A program made the position numbers and the translations under genes. Below are positions 1 to 9,865 of a stretch of DNA of 29,196 nucleotides, piece by piece. Origin of the DNA: an uncultured Lachnospiraceae bacterium (GTDB lineage Bacteria > Bacillota > Clostridia > Lachnospirales > Lachnospiraceae); assembly GCA_902782965.1 (NCBI GenBank), contig CACZPG010000138.1, positions 1 to 29,196 of the forward strand, read 5' to 3'. The notes under the pieces are model-generated. The model saw only the letters and a list, made by a program, of their open reading frames with translations. It was not told the DNA's origin and ran no database searches. Within the stretch, counting starts at the first letter, position 1; each line of letters starts with the position of its first letter.

Positions 1-1094
1 CGGTTGAACCTTGTAGAAGAGATACTTTTCCGGCTATAGCTCTTGCAACTGCTTATCTTCGTGATATGAAGAACGTATCAGAAGAAGATGTTGTAATTGT
101 CTGCCCTGTTGATCCATATGTGGAAAAAGAATATTATCAGATGCTGTCTGTTTTAGAGAAACAGGTTCTGAAGGGTGAGTCTAATATGGTGCTTATGGGA
201 ATTGTGCCTACTTACCCCAGTGAGAAATATGGCTATATTATTCCGCAATCAGATCAATTTATCAGTAAGGTTGAATCGTTTAAAGAAAAGCCTGATACTG
301 AAAAAGCCCGGGAATACATTTCTCAGGGAGCTTTATGGAATGCGGGTGTTTTTGCTTTTAAGGCAAAATATGTTCTTGATATAGCGGAAAAACATTTTGG
401 CACAAATTCTTATAGCGAAATGTTTGAAAATTATAATAACTTAAAAAAAATATCCTTTGATTATGAAGTGGTTGAGAAAGAACCATACATTCAGGTGATC
501 AGGTATTCCGGAGACTGGAAGGATCTTGGAACCTGGAATACCCTGACAGAGGTAATGAGTGATGAGGCATCAGGAAATGCTGTTGTTGATTTATGTGATA
601 ATACCCATGTTATTAACGAACTTCAAATTCCATTAGTTGCCTTGGGTTTAAACAACGTTGCTATTGCAGCCACACCTGATGGAATACTGGTGACAGATAA
701 GAACGTAAGTGATATGTTAAAGAACTATGTGGTTGAACAGCGACCAATGTATGAAAAGTGTGAATGGGGGGAATACCAGGTATTAGATTATCGAGTTCAG
801 GATAATGGAATGAACTCTCTTACTAAACGCTTAACTATAAAAGCAGGACAGCATATTTCTTATCAGACACATTTTCATAGATCTGAAATCTGGACAATTG
901 TAGATGGCTCCGGAAAGATAATAATTGATGGAGTTGTTTCTGAAGTAAAACGTGGGGATACAGCATATATTAAACCTAATACGAAGCATGCAGTTATAGC
1001 AGATTCTGAGCTTCACATTATTGAAGTCCAGATAGGAGATGAACTTACTGAAGATGATGTAATAAGGTATGATTATGATTGGAGTCAGGTATAA
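1..1094 (+). CDS. manC: mannose-1-phosphate guanylyltransferase with C-terminal cupin domain (5' end cut by window)
   Basis: This is the 3' part of a GDP-mannose pyrophosphorylase, which makes GDP-mannose from GTP and mannose 1-phosphate. The reading frame is already open at base 3, and the first visible residues (VEPCRRDTFPAIALA) are the family motif normally found about 100 residues into the protein, so the ATG at 66 is internal and not the start. Next come the substrate-region signature SGDWKDLGTWNTL and then a cupin domain of the type II phosphomannose isomerase class: an HFH...E metal motif near bases 868-890 and a second motif GDTAYIKPNTKH near 955-990. Type II enzymes often join both activities, but isomerase activity here is inferred. 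The gene supplies a GDP-sugar for the cluster. The symbol is given on family grounds; HddC-type heptose guanylyltransferases are related, but they lack the cupin. Confidence 0.88.
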   Translation, partial: VEPCRRDTFPAIALATAYLRDMKNVSEEDVVIVCPVDPYVEKEYYQMLSVLEKQVLKGESNMVLMGIVPTYPSEKYGYIIPQSDQFISKVESFKEKPDTEKAREYISQGALWNAGVFAFKAKYVLDIAEKHFGTNSYSEMFENYNNLKKISFDYEVVEKEPYIQVIRYSGDWKDLGTWNTLTEVMSDEASGNAVVDLCDNTHVINELQIPLVALGLNNVAIAATPDGILVTDKNVSDMLKNYVVEQRPMYEKCEWGEYQVLDYRVQDNGMNSLTKRLTIKAGQHISYQTHFHRSEIWTIVDGSGKIIIDGVVSEVKRGDTAYIKPNTKHAVIADSELHIIEVQIGDELTEDDVIRYDYDWSQV

Positions 1095-1151
1095 ATACAG
1101 ATATATATTACCTGAATTCCCGGTGTTATTATATGGAAGGAGATTATAGTC

Positions 1152-2099
1152 ATGAGAGGAGCACAGAAAGTTCCATTAATATCTGTGATCGTTCCGGTAT
1201 ATAATGTTGAAAAGTATCTGCCAAAGTGCGTGGATAGTATTATGAAACAGACATTAAATGATATTGAAATCATACTGGTAGATGATGGATCAACAGATTT
1301 CTCCGGAGACCTTTGTGATGAATTCTCAAGAGAAGATAATAGGATTTGTGTAATTCACAAAGAGAATGGAGGTGCTTCTTCTGCTCGTAATGCCGGTATA
1401 GAAAGTGCAAAGGGGAAGTACCTGATGTTTGTTGATGGTGATGACTGGGTCGAACCTAAGTTTTGTGAGGCTCCTTATATTATCGCTGAAAAGAATAATG
1501 CAGATACAGTAGCATTTGGATATAAGAATGTTTATTCTGACGGAATAGTAGTTAATTCTGAAGAATATAAAGAGGAAGGAATACTCTCTGAAGAGATAAA
1601 GCTGGAAAGAATAAAAGATGATATAAACATTGCCGTGTGGAATAAAATTTTCAGGAAAGAATTGTTCAATGATCTGAGATTTCCCGAGGGTTTTACTTGT
1701 GAAGATTTAGCAATAACACATAAGTGTATATATGAATCTGATAAGGTATATCTGACAAATCAATACTTATATAACTATCGAAGAAATCGCTACGGAAGTG
1801 CTATGAATTCATTAACACTAAAGTATTACAGCGACTGGTTTATTCTAGCTCAGAAAAGATATGATGATTTAGAAGTCTGGGGGATAGATTGTTCTGATGA
1901 CAGAGTGAATCTTGCAATAAACCTTATAGCAAAATTTCATAAAGAAACTGAAATATCTAAAGAGTGCAGGAGAATTCTGGATTCAGCTGATCACCTGCCG
2001 GATTATTGCAGCAGAAGAAAGAAATGCATTTTTAAATTATACAAGATTAGTCCTGTGTTATTTGATTTTTTAAGTGTATTATTACAAAAGAGAGTATAG
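1152..2099 (+). CDS. family 2 glycosyltransferase (GT-A fold)
   Basis: This is a cytoplasmic glycosyltransferase of 315 residues that transfers a sugar from a nucleotide donor to the growing lipid-linked glycan. The N-terminal GT-A domain is clear: the start strand SVIVPVYNVEKYL, then VDDGSTD at about residues 40-46, the segment NGGASSARNAG, and the metal/nucleotide motif DGDDW near residue 95. The C-terminal third has no motif I recognise and no membrane segment. The start at 1152 is supported by GGAAGGAG about 8 bases upstream. The 57-base gap after manC fits one operon. Donor and acceptor cannot be told from the sequence. Confidence is high for the family and low for specificity. Confidence 0.9.
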   Translation: MRGAQKVPLISVIVPVYNVEKYLPKCVDSIMKQTLNDIEIILVDDGSTDFSGDLCDEFSREDNRICVIHKENGGASSARNAGIESAKGKYLMFVDGDDWVEPKFCEAPYIIAEKNNADTVAFGYKNVYSDGIVVNSEEYKEEGILSEEIKLERIKDDINIAVWNKIFRKELFNDLRFPEGFTCEDLAITHKCIYESDKVYLTNQYLYNYRRNRYGSAMNSLTLKYYSDWFILAQKRYDDLEVWGIDCSDDRVNLAINLIAKFHKETEISKECRRILDSADHLPDYCSRRKKCIFKLYKISPVLFDFLSVLLQKRV

Positions 2100-2193
2100 A
2101 TGATAGACATATGTGTTTCAAAAGTGATATATTATTAGTACAATTATACATGAATGAATAGAAATATGAACATGATACGGAAGGATTAGATAA

Positions 2194-3183
2194 ATGATAA
2201 TCACAAAAACTCCATTCAGGATGTCTTTCTTTGGCGGAGGAACGGACATGCCTGAATTCTTTAATGAATATGGTGGTTCAGTTATTTCAACAACTTTTGA
2301 TAAATACTGTTATGTTAATGTGAGACATCTTCCAAGGTTTTTTGATTATAAAACAGAGCTGGCGTATTCCAAGATGGAAAGGGTAACAGATGTTAATGAT
2401 ATAGTTCATCCGGCAATACGGGAGGCTATGAAATATTTAGATATGAGGGAAATCAGACTGACATACGAGGCGGATCTTCCTGCAAGATCAGGTCTTGGCA
2501 CAAGCAGTTCTTTTGCTGTCGGGATGCTTTCCGCTTTTTATGCCCTTAAAGGGAAGTATGCCGATAAGAGAAAACTGGCTCAGGATGCTATATATCTTGA
2601 AAGAACTCTTTGTAATGAGGCCGGAGGCTGGCAGGACCAGATAGCAGCTTCCTACGGAGGCCTTAATAGAATCAATTTCAAAGGAGATTCTTTCTCAGTA
2701 GACCCTATAATTATTTCTCCGGAAAGAAAGAGATTATTGAATGACAATCTTCTCCTGTTCTTTACAGGTTTCACCCATTTCTCTGCTGAAGTTCAGGCAA
2801 GCAACAGTAAGGTAGATAAAACAAAACAGAAACTGGAAATGCTTGAACTTGTAGATCAGGCTCAGAGCATTCTCACCGATAAGACTAAAGATATGGATGA
2901 GTTCGGAAGACTTCTTGATGTCACCTGGAAGTTAAAGAGACAAACAGGAGACAAGATCAGTACGGATTCCATAGATGAGCTGTATGAAAGAGGAATCAAA
3001 GCCGGTGCGCTGGGCGGCAAACTTCTTGGAGCTGGCGGAGGCGGATTTCTGCTTTTCTATGTTCCTGAGGATAGAAAAGAAGCTGTTATAAATGAATTAA
3101 AGGATCTTATGTATGTTCCGTTTGAATTCGAGGATGAGGGGACGAGAGTTATACATTATACTCCTGAGATATATGAAATCTAA
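2194..3183 (+). CDS. hddA: D-glycero-D-manno-heptose 7-phosphate kinase (GHMP family)
   Basis: This kinase phosphorylates D-glycero-alpha-D-manno-heptose 7-phosphate at C1 to give the 1,7-bisphosphate, step two of GDP-heptose synthesis. The 329-residue protein starts with TPFRMSFFGGGTD, typical of HddA and related GHMP kinases. It carries the GHMP phosphate-binding motif PARSGLGTSSSFA at residues 96-108, the GGWQDQ segment in the middle, and the C-terminal GGKLLGAGGGGF loop near residues 273-284. The ribosome binding site GGAAGGA lies about 8 bases before the ATG. It is directly followed by gmhA, the preceding step, and the matching phosphatase and guanylyltransferase are encoded as a fusion at 18736. 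Related fucose kinases have a similar fold, but length, motifs and neighbours favour HddA. Confidence 0.9.
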   Translation: MIITKTPFRMSFFGGGTDMPEFFNEYGGSVISTTFDKYCYVNVRHLPRFFDYKTELAYSKMERVTDVNDIVHPAIREAMKYLDMREIRLTYEADLPARSGLGTSSSFAVGMLSAFYALKGKYADKRKLAQDAIYLERTLCNEAGGWQDQIAASYGGLNRINFKGDSFSVDPIIISPERKRLLNDNLLLFFTGFTHFSAEVQASNSKVDKTKQKLEMLELVDQAQSILTDKTKDMDEFGRLLDVTWKLKRQTGDKISTDSIDELYERGIKAGALGGKLLGAGGGGFLLFYVPEDRKEAVINELKDLMYVPFEFEDEGTRVIHYTPEIYEI

Positions 3184-3215
3184 GATGTATATTAAAGGAA
3201 AGATAAAGGAGAATT

Positions 3216-3848
3216 ATGAGTTATTTAAATGAACTGATTGAGCGATATCCGGAACTGAATAGCTGCATGACGGACATAGAACAGGCGTTTCAATGTATTT
3301 ATGAATGTTACAAGAATGGTGGCAAACTTCTGATAGCCGGAAATGGTGGCAGTGCATCAGATTCAGAGCATATTGTGGGAGAACTTATGAAGAGCTTTGT
3401 TCTTCCGAGAAAGCTGGATAATGATCTTCGGAATAAGTTAATAGATAATGATCCCGTATTAGGTAGTGAGCTTGCCGATAAACTTCAGGGGGCGCTTCCT
3501 GCTATAGCCCTTGTAGATCATGTGGCATTATCGACAGCGTACTTAAATGATGTGGATCCCCTGTTAGGGTTTGCCCAGCAGGTTAACGGTTATGGCCAAC
3601 CGGGAGATGTATTTCTTGGGATAACTACATCCGGTAATTCCAAGAATGTTCTCTATGCAAATGTGGTAGCAAAAGCTAAAGGCTTGAAAACCATTGCATT
3701 AACAGGTAAAGATGGTGGGAAGATTAAAGATATGGCGGATATTTCTATCATAGTGCCTGAGAATGAGACCTATAAGATTCAGGAAAGACATTTACCTATA
3801 TATCATTGTTTATGCCTGATGTTGGAAGAAAGCTTCTTTCAGGTTTAG
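3216..3848 (+). CDS. gmhA: sedoheptulose 7-phosphate isomerase (phosphoheptose isomerase)
   Basis: GmhA converts D-sedoheptulose 7-phosphate to D-glycero-D-manno-heptose 7-phosphate, the first committed step of activated heptose synthesis. This 210-residue SIS-domain protein has the phosphate-binding segment GNGGSASDSEH at residues 42-52 and the second SIS loop TTSGNS. The zinc-site pattern of the family is present as H52-x3-E56 and Q189-x7-H197, which separates it from DiaA-like or sugar-sensing SIS proteins. It is somewhat longer than the approximately 192-residue E. coli enzyme because of an insert around residues 62-95. An AAGGAG ribosome binding site lies just before the ATG. It sits 32 bases after the hddA stop, so the two are almost certainly co-transcribed. 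Confidence 0.92.
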   Translation: MSYLNELIERYPELNSCMTDIEQAFQCIYECYKNGGKLLIAGNGGSASDSEHIVGELMKSFVLPRKLDNDLRNKLIDNDPVLGSELADKLQGALPAIALVDHVALSTAYLNDVDPLLGFAQQVNGYGQPGDVFLGITTSGNSKNVLYANVVAKAKGLKTIALTGKDGGKIKDMADISIIVPENETYKIQERHLPIYHCLCLMLEESFFQV

Positions 3849-3931
3849 TGTTATAATCAACGATTGGGCTTCTGTTGAAAAACATAATAAAGAATGGTAT
3901 TATGTTTAAAATATTTTGGGATGGTATTTTT

Positions 3932-4741
3932 ATGAAGAATGAATCAAATGCTTCTCATACGTTTGCTGTATGTGCATATAAAGAGTCTCCATATTTAGAG
4001 AAATGTGTCAGTTCACTGTTAAACCAGACACAGAAAAGTAATATCATTATATGTACATCAACACCATGTGACTATATAGAACAGGTTGCACGTAAATATG
4101 ATATTCCTTTATTCATAAGAGAAGGTAAGAGTGATATTCGAGATGATTGGAATTTTGCATATAATAGTGCCGATTCTGATTTTGTAACTATAGCTCATCA
4201 GGATGATGTGTATTCAAAGTATTATGTTGAGTATATGCATAAGAAATTGAATAAGTTTAAAGATTTCAATGATATTATTATGTACTATACTGATTATCTG
4301 CCTTTAAAGAAGGAAGATAATAAGAAAAGAGATATTAACAGTAAGATCAGAAGATTACTTCGGGTACCTATGAAAGCCCATGTTCTGGCAGGCAGCAGAT
4401 GGTGGAGAAAGATGACTCTTGCTTTTGGAAATTCTATCTGTTGTCCCGGCGTGACATATAATAAATCAAAGCTTGGAGAGAGTATATTCACATCAGAGTA
4501 TAAATTTAATATTGATTGGGATACTTTCTTAAAGCTTTCAAATGAAGATGGTTATTTTGCGTATGTTGATAAACCGCTTATTTACTATAGAGTTCATAAT
4601 GGTGCTACCAGCAAAGAGTTTATAGAGAATAACCTTCGTATTGATGAAGATACAAGGATGTTTTGTCAATTCTGGCCGAGTATAATAGCACACATGTTGA
4701 TGAAGCCATATAAGCAGGCTTATAAGACATATGAGAATTAG
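3932..4741 (+). CDS. family 2 glycosyltransferase
   Basis: This is a GT-A glycosyltransferase of about 269 residues. It opens with FAVCAYKESPYLEKCVSSL, the usual first strand and helix of GT2 enzymes, and carries the metal-binding motif HQDDVYS in the expected place. The C-terminal part includes NIDWDTFLKL, a segment seen in many polysaccharide GT2 proteins. The start is uncertain. The frame is open from a TTG at 3875 and an ATG at 3902, but only the ATG at 3932 puts the catalytic strand at the usual distance from the N terminus. None of the three has a strong ribosome binding site, so translation may be weak. The 3' end overlaps the longest version of the next gene. Donor and acceptor are unknown. 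Confidence 0.82.
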   Translation: MKNESNASHTFAVCAYKESPYLEKCVSSLLNQTQKSNIIICTSTPCDYIEQVARKYDIPLFIREGKSDIRDDWNFAYNSADSDFVTIAHQDDVYSKYYVEYMHKKLNKFKDFNDIIMYYTDYLPLKKEDNKKRDINSKIRRLLRVPMKAHVLAGSRWWRKMTLAFGNSICCPGVTYNKSKLGESIFTSEYKFNIDWDTFLKLSNEDGYFAYVDKPLIYYRVHNGATSKEFIENNLRIDEDTRMFCQFWPSIIAHMLMKPYKQAYKTYEN

Positions 4742-4754
4742 GATGGAGACGGAT

Positions 4755-5732
4755 ATGAGACCAATACTTTATATTGTTATACCTTGTTATAACGAGGAAG
4801 AGGTTCTTCCCATAACCAGTAAAGAATTTCTTGCAAAGATAAATCAGTTGGTTGGGGATAATAAGATTTCCGATAAAAGCAGAATTATGTTTGTTAATGA
4901 CGGAAGCAAGGATAAAACCTGGGAAATAATATGTGATCTGTCAAAAAAAGATAAACATTATATTGGTATATCTCAAAGTCGTAACAGAGGACATCAGAAT
5001 GCTGTTCTTGCTGGACTTATGGAAGCCAAGGATCTTTGCGACATAACTATCAGTATTGATTGTGATGGCCAGGATGATATAAATGCCATGGACGAGATGG
5101 TTGATGCATATCTGGATGGTGCAGAAGTTGTTTACGGAGTCAGAAGTAAACGAGATACAGATACCTTTTTTAAGAGGTTTACTGCAGAAGGTTTCTACAA
5201 GCTGCTTAACTGGATGGGAGTAGAGACAGTATTTAACCATGCAGATTACAGACTGATGAGCAGCAGGGTGCTTAAGGAATTCGCAAATTTTAAAGAGGTC
5301 AATCTGTTCCTTAGAGGAATGGTTCCTCTCGTAGGCTTTAAAAGTACGAGTGTTTATTACGAAAGACATGAGAGAATTGCCGGAGAGAGTCATTATCCAT
5401 TGAAGAAGATGCTGGGACTGGCTTTTGATGGTATAACCAGCCTCTCGATAAAACCAATAAGAATGATAATTACTATTGGTTTTCTTTTTGCGTTTATAAG
5501 CCTGATAGGTATTATTTATGTTATTATTGGTGCGTTAATGCACAAAACCGCTCAAGGATGGGCTTCCATGGTCTGTCTGATATTCTTTATGGGGGGTATT
5601 CAGTTATTAAGTATCGGAGTTATCGGAGAATATATTGGTAAGATCTATCTGGAGGCAAAGCATCGTCCAAGATATATTATAAGTGAAAGAACATTTGAGA
5701 ATAAAACAGACCGTCGGGAAGAGAGTAGATAA
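4755..5732 (+). CDS. GtrB-like undecaprenyl-phosphate glycosyltransferase with two C-terminal membrane segments
   Basis: GtrB-type enzymes move a sugar from a nucleotide donor onto undecaprenyl phosphate, making a lipid-linked donor for use outside the membrane. The N-terminal GT2 domain shows IVIPCYNEEE, FVNDGSKDKTW, SRNRGHQNAVLAG and the acidic DCDGQDD motif. The C-terminal region has two hydrophobic helices, from PIRMIITIGFLFAF and from FFMGGIQLLSIGVIGEYIG, then the conserved YLEAKHRPRYI end seen in bactoprenol glucosyltransferases. I chose the ATG at 4755 because GGAG at 4745-4748 is well spaced for it; earlier in-frame ATGs at 4731 and 4743 are possible. The stop and the next start overlap in TAATG. 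The following polytopic proteins are its likely partners. No GtrA-type flippase is visible. Confidence 0.88.
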   Translation: MRPILYIVIPCYNEEEVLPITSKEFLAKINQLVGDNKISDKSRIMFVNDGSKDKTWEIICDLSKKDKHYIGISQSRNRGHQNAVLAGLMEAKDLCDITISIDCDGQDDINAMDEMVDAYLDGAEVVYGVRSKRDTDTFFKRFTAEGFYKLLNWMGVETVFNHADYRLMSSRVLKEFANFKEVNLFLRGMVPLVGFKSTSVYYERHERIAGESHYPLKKMLGLAFDGITSLSIKPIRMIITIGFLFAFISLIGIIYVIIGALMHKTAQGWASMVCLIFFMGGIQLLSIGVIGEYIGKIYLEAKHRPRYIISERTFENKTDRREESR

Positions 5733-7630
5733 TGTTAGAGAGAATAAAAAGAATTGATATAAATGATAGAAGGATTATATACATTTCTTTGATTCTTTTA
5801 TTAGTGGCATTAGAGATATTCCACAGTTTCATAGGCTTATATTATGATGATTATGGAAATGCTGCGCTTTGTTACGGATATGATGCAAATGTAAATGGAA
5901 CTGATTGGAATCTGAGTAATCTTACAGCATGGGCCGGATGGATTTATATGAATTTCTCCGGCAGGATAATGTGTGGATCATTACTGAATGTTCTTATTAA
6001 TGCCGGAAATGGTCCCAGATTATTCTATGCCATTCAGGCGGTTATCATAACCGTTTTGTTTTATTGCATGTATAGAATAATAATGACTCTGGTTGGAAGA
6101 AAAGACAGTATCTTTGCACTTGTAGGTCTTGTTGCATTGTTTTTTATCCTTCCGGATGAAATGTATAGGTGGACTTTATGTTGGGCATCGGCATCAGTAT
6201 TATATATTTGGCCAATGCTTACTTTTTTTGCGATTATTCTTATTCAATTCCGTCTAGATAATGATGAGATTTCAGAAAACAAAAAAAGAATATTGACCGT
6301 TATTACTTCAATATTTGTTGTTTTTACCGCCTTTTCACATGAACAGACCGGTTTGTCGATAACTATTTATCTTGTTCTGTATACTATCTGGCAAAGGGTT
6401 CAGAAACAGTTCAAGGTAAGAAATCTTGTTTTTTCAGTACTGAGTATAATTGCATATGCTTTTCTGTTCTTTGCTCCCGGTAACTGGGTAAGGATGGATG
6501 GTAATACGGATTTTGCCCAGTTAAGTTTTCTCGGTAAAATTGCTTTTCAGTATAAACCATTGATGGAGTGTATCTTCAGAAAAGAGTTTATTGTAATCTA
6601 TCTGTGCATAACTGTTTTTATGACTTACTATTCATGGGTGGAAACAAGAAAATGCAAGAAATATCTTGGCATTAATCTTTCCAGTATAGTTTCGCTGGTA
6701 TTGATCCTTGTATTATATGATAACTTAAAGAAGAACGATTCCAGAGTACTGGTTATTTGTGGTACAGCTTATCTGATCAGTATTTTTATATGTCTGATCT
6801 GGTACAATTATATCAAGAACAGACCGGTTATGACCATTATGCTAATAGCATCAGCGGCCTCTGCTTTTTGTGTCCTTATTTCCCCATCTCTTCCTATAAG
6901 GTGCTTTACAGAATGGATTCTTGTTATTTCCATGATGCTGTGTATTATGGCTTGTGACTGGAAAGAATATAAGGATTATGTTTATTTGTGCCTGGTTGTT
7001 GGGGATAAGAATATAAAAATCAGAAATATCATTGTTATGATAGTCTATATTTATATTTGCGTGATAGCTTCACAGACCTTTATAAGATATAATCTGGGAT
7101 ATTTATCTAATAAAGAAACCTTGCTAAAGAATGATAAGATTCTGTCGGAGTATAATGGAGAAGGGGAATTATATCTGCACAAGATTCCTAATGATATTTA
7201 TGCCCCTGCGATGCCATATCATGTGGGATTTGATTATATTGAATATTGGATGAAACAATATTACGATATTCCTAACGAAGTAGCTTTTCACTGGACTATA
7301 GATGATTATGTGATTTATGAAAAGACCGGCGATTTCTATGAAGATGAATGGTTTGGAACACAGGGTACCATTATTGCAAATAATTGCAGAGCCAGCCATA
7401 TCAATTTAAGAATAAATATTCCTGAAGAATTTGGTGACAATGAATTTGTTATCAAAAGAAATGGCAAAGTAAAAGAAGATGAAGTGTTATCACCGGGAAT
7501 AAATGATATTCAGATAAAGCTTAAATCTTATAAGGATAATAAAATAGAAATAATAGCAAAAGATGGTCATCAGCTAAGTGATGAGGACAAGAGAGAATTG
7601 TCATGTATGCTTTCCTTCTATTTTGATTAA
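5732..7630 (+). CDS. polytopic membrane protein, DUF6056/glucosyltransferase-like
   Basis: This 632-residue protein has roughly eleven or twelve hydrophobic helices in residues 15-460 and a more polar C-terminal tail of about 150 residues. Right after the first helix comes YYDDYG (D39-D40), a position where GT-C glycosyltransferases keep catalytic acidic residues, followed by the segment SGRIMCG. This layout matches proteins annotated as DUF6056 or glucosyltransferase-like, often beside GtrB genes. The start overlaps the stop of the GtrB-like gene by one base, suggesting translational coupling and shared function. I infer that it transfers a sugar from undecaprenyl phosphate to the glycan on the outer face. 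A role as polymerase cannot be excluded from the sequence alone. Confidence 0.7.
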   Translation: MLERIKRIDINDRRIIYISLILLLVALEIFHSFIGLYYDDYGNAALCYGYDANVNGTDWNLSNLTAWAGWIYMNFSGRIMCGSLLNVLINAGNGPRLFYAIQAVIITVLFYCMYRIIMTLVGRKDSIFALVGLVALFFILPDEMYRWTLCWASASVLYIWPMLTFFAIILIQFRLDNDEISENKKRILTVITSIFVVFTAFSHEQTGLSITIYLVLYTIWQRVQKQFKVRNLVFSVLSIIAYAFLFFAPGNWVRMDGNTDFAQLSFLGKIAFQYKPLMECIFRKEFIVIYLCITVFMTYYSWVETRKCKKYLGINLSSIVSLVLILVLYDNLKKNDSRVLVICGTAYLISIFICLIWYNYIKNRPVMTIMLIASAASAFCVLISPSLPIRCFTEWILVISMMLCIMACDWKEYKDYVYLCLVVGDKNIKIRNIIVMIVYIYICVIASQTFIRYNLGYLSNKETLLKNDKILSEYNGEGELYLHKIPNDIYAPAMPYHVGFDYIEYWMKQYYDIPNEVAFHWTIDDYVIYEKTGDFYEDEWFGTQGTIIANNCRASHINLRINIPEEFGDNEFVIKRNGKVKEDEVLSPGINDIQIKLKSYKDNKIEIIAKDGHQLSDEDKRELSCMLSFYFD

Positions 7631-7645
7631 TATCGGAGTTTCGTA

Positions 7646-9841
7646 ATGAAGAAAGTAATTAATAGCATTATTACAATTGTTTTAGCAATTATAATGGCGG
7701 TTTATCCTATATTAATCACAACCAGAGAAGGTGGGCTTTATTGTCGTGTAAGGTCTGAAGCATCAAACAGGATGTACCTGGAACTACTGATATATTTTGC
7801 TGTTGCTCTTGCAGGAATCAAATTCAGAAAACCGATTTGGTTAATAATTGAATTAATACTATTCGCATATTTCCATATGATGGGACTTCCTGCCTTAGTA
7901 TCGATAGCTTATATGCTATTGACTCTTCTGGCAGGTGTGTTTATTAATTATGCTATCTACAGAAGAGATAAGTTTGAACCGGCTGTCATTATATGGGGAA
8001 TAATGTCCCTTACAATTATATATGCCGTATTATCGCTTTTTAAACTCGGAAGTGTCCGTATAATTCAGATTTTTGATATTTGCCTGCTTGTATTATTGCT
8101 TGTATGGTTTGTAACACATTATAAGGATAGAATAAGTGCATCAAAGACCATTGAACAAATTGATGTTGTTTCATACTTGTTGTTAAGCGTAGGTATGCTT
8201 TTTATTATGCTTGAAGTAGGAAGGGCTAATATCAGTCTGGATTATGATTCGGCCTGGTATGGAGTCAGATCTCTATTCTGTCTTGATAATAATTCTGGCA
8301 TCTATGATGATCCGAAAATGATTGGCTGTGTATACACATATTCCAAGGGATATGAGGTTTATATGCTTCCTCTCAATTTCGTCAAGTCATTCACCTTTGT
8401 ATATGCCGGTAATATAATGGTTACCATAGGTTGTGTATATATCGCATATAAAATATGCAGTCTTTTTTTGTCGCCTAAGTGTTCAATACTTGGCGGCGTA
8501 TTATTATCGGCTATACCCGGAATAACAAATATGGGTATAACAGCTAAATCGGACAGTATTACGCTGTTATTCCAGCTGATAATGATTTATTATGGAATAG
8601 TATTCGTTAAGGAGTGCAAGCCCTTTGATCTTTCGTGTTTTATAGCCTCATATATATTCTCGCTGGCATTAAAACCTACATCAGTCATATTTTCGACTAC
8701 TATTTTTGCTGCATTGATTTTTATACAGATCGTTTATAGAATTAAGCCTGCTTTCGAGAAGAAAAGTGTGTTCCCAATAGGAATGTCAATAGTTGCATTA
8801 GGTTTGATGTGGCTGAGAACTTATATGATAACAGGAATTCCTGCCGGCTCGGTAATGGGCAAGCTTTTTAGATTAATGGGATTTGAAGATAAATACCCAT
8901 ATATGTTGAATCAGATATCTCAGTTTAGGTCTGAAGGTTTATTTAGCAGAGAGGTTATAGATTTTACCTTAGTCAGAATCAGGGAGTTTTTATTCGGACC
9001 GAATTCGGCAGACACGGATCATATAGCACTGGCCTGGGGTACAACTCTTTGTACTTCATGCATTATAGTTGTTATATTATGGGGATTATTTGAAATTAGA
9101 AATAATATAAAAAGAGTTAAAGAGAACAGAACTTTATTATTTATCTGGCTGCTTTTTATTGGAGAGTTCGTGGGATGTTTGCTGTCATTATGGATTCTAA
9201 GTAAACCCGACGGTAATTATTTTATGCTATACTACAGCACTACAGTGGTAGGTGCTGTGATCCTGATATCGGGAATGTATGAAGATGGAGTTTTTTCCAA
9301 AATTGGAATATCGATAGCTTTGTCTGTAATGCTGGCGGCTAACGTTATTCTGACCGGTTGCGCTACATGGAACTGGTCCTGCAGTTTCTCTGAGAATAAT
9401 TGGATCAATAAGGGATTTCTTGATCAGGAAGAAATATTCCGTCTATATCTGAAAGATCGAGGCTGTGATGAGGTCTATCAGATTATAACTAAGGATAAAT
9501 CTACCAAGGTTTTTGCTTGTGGAACTCATCCGGATATAGAGAGAATCCCATGTGTGATTGAAAGTGAAATGGATGTATCTTTCTGGGGAAATGCCCAGCT
9601 TACAGCCTCCTATGAGAATTTTGAAGGCTTTCTGAGTTATGAAGACTATGATTATATCCTGATTGAACCGGGTTATCTGAACAGGGAAAGCGGACTTTAC
9701 TTATTCTTATGTGAATTAATAGATAAGAAGTATTTCAGTGAAATGGTCAATGAGAATGGCTTTATTTTGCTGAAGTGTGCCGGTTTTGAAAAGGGCGTTG
9801 ATAGTATGAAGGATGATTTTATGCTAAACTATGAGGAATAG
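7646..9841 (+). CDS. large polytopic membrane protein, probable GT-C glycosyltransferase
   Basis: This is a 731-residue integral membrane protein with a dozen or more hydrophobic stretches between residues 5 and 575 and a polar C-terminal domain of about 150 residues. The first large loop contains LDYDSAWYGVRSLF, an acidic and aromatic patch like that seen in GT-C enzymes of the PMT/ArnT type, and later LALKPTSVIF, a lysine-containing segment typical of these proteins. No closer family was recognised. GGAG at 7634-7637 precedes the ATG by 8 bases. It is one of three successive large membrane proteins after a GtrB-like enzyme, which suggests use of lipid-phosphate sugars outside the cell. A Wzy-type polymerase is the main alternative. 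Confidence 0.65.
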   Translation: MKKVINSIITIVLAIIMAVYPILITTREGGLYCRVRSEASNRMYLELLIYFAVALAGIKFRKPIWLIIELILFAYFHMMGLPALVSIAYMLLTLLAGVFINYAIYRRDKFEPAVIIWGIMSLTIIYAVLSLFKLGSVRIIQIFDICLLVLLLVWFVTHYKDRISASKTIEQIDVVSYLLLSVGMLFIMLEVGRANISLDYDSAWYGVRSLFCLDNNSGIYDDPKMIGCVYTYSKGYEVYMLPLNFVKSFTFVYAGNIMVTIGCVYIAYKICSLFLSPKCSILGGVLLSAIPGITNMGITAKSDSITLLFQLIMIYYGIVFVKECKPFDLSCFIASYIFSLALKPTSVIFSTTIFAALIFIQIVYRIKPAFEKKSVFPIGMSIVALGLMWLRTYMITGIPAGSVMGKLFRLMGFEDKYPYMLNQISQFRSEGLFSREVIDFTLVRIREFLFGPNSADTDHIALAWGTTLCTSCIIVVILWGLFEIRNNIKRVKENRTLLFIWLLFIGEFVGCLLSLWILSKPDGNYFMLYYSTTVVGAVILISGMYEDGVFSKIGISIALSVMLAANVILTGCATWNWSCSFSENNWINKGFLDQEEIFRLYLKDRGCDEVYQIITKDKSTKVFACGTHPDIERIPCVIESEMDVSFWGNAQLTASYENFEGFLSYEDYDYILIEPGYLNRESGLYLFLCELIDKKYFSEMVNENGFILLKCAGFEKGVDSMKDDFMLNYEE

Positions 9842-9865
9842 ATTTATTAATACGAGGTGCTGACT

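Noticed and set aside
66..1094. ATG at 66 as the start of the first gene
   Set aside because: The frame is open upstream, and the residues before it match a motif found about 100 residues into the protein family, so the real start is outside the window.
2116..2144. Possible promoter TTTCAA, 17 bases, TACAAT before hddA
   Set aside because: The -35 box matches only three of six consensus bases, and the AT-rich gap gives such matches easily.
4941..5393. Open frame of 150 codons on the minus strand
   Set aside because: It lies wholly inside the GtrB-like gene, whose catalytic motifs are on the + strand, and its translation has no family features.
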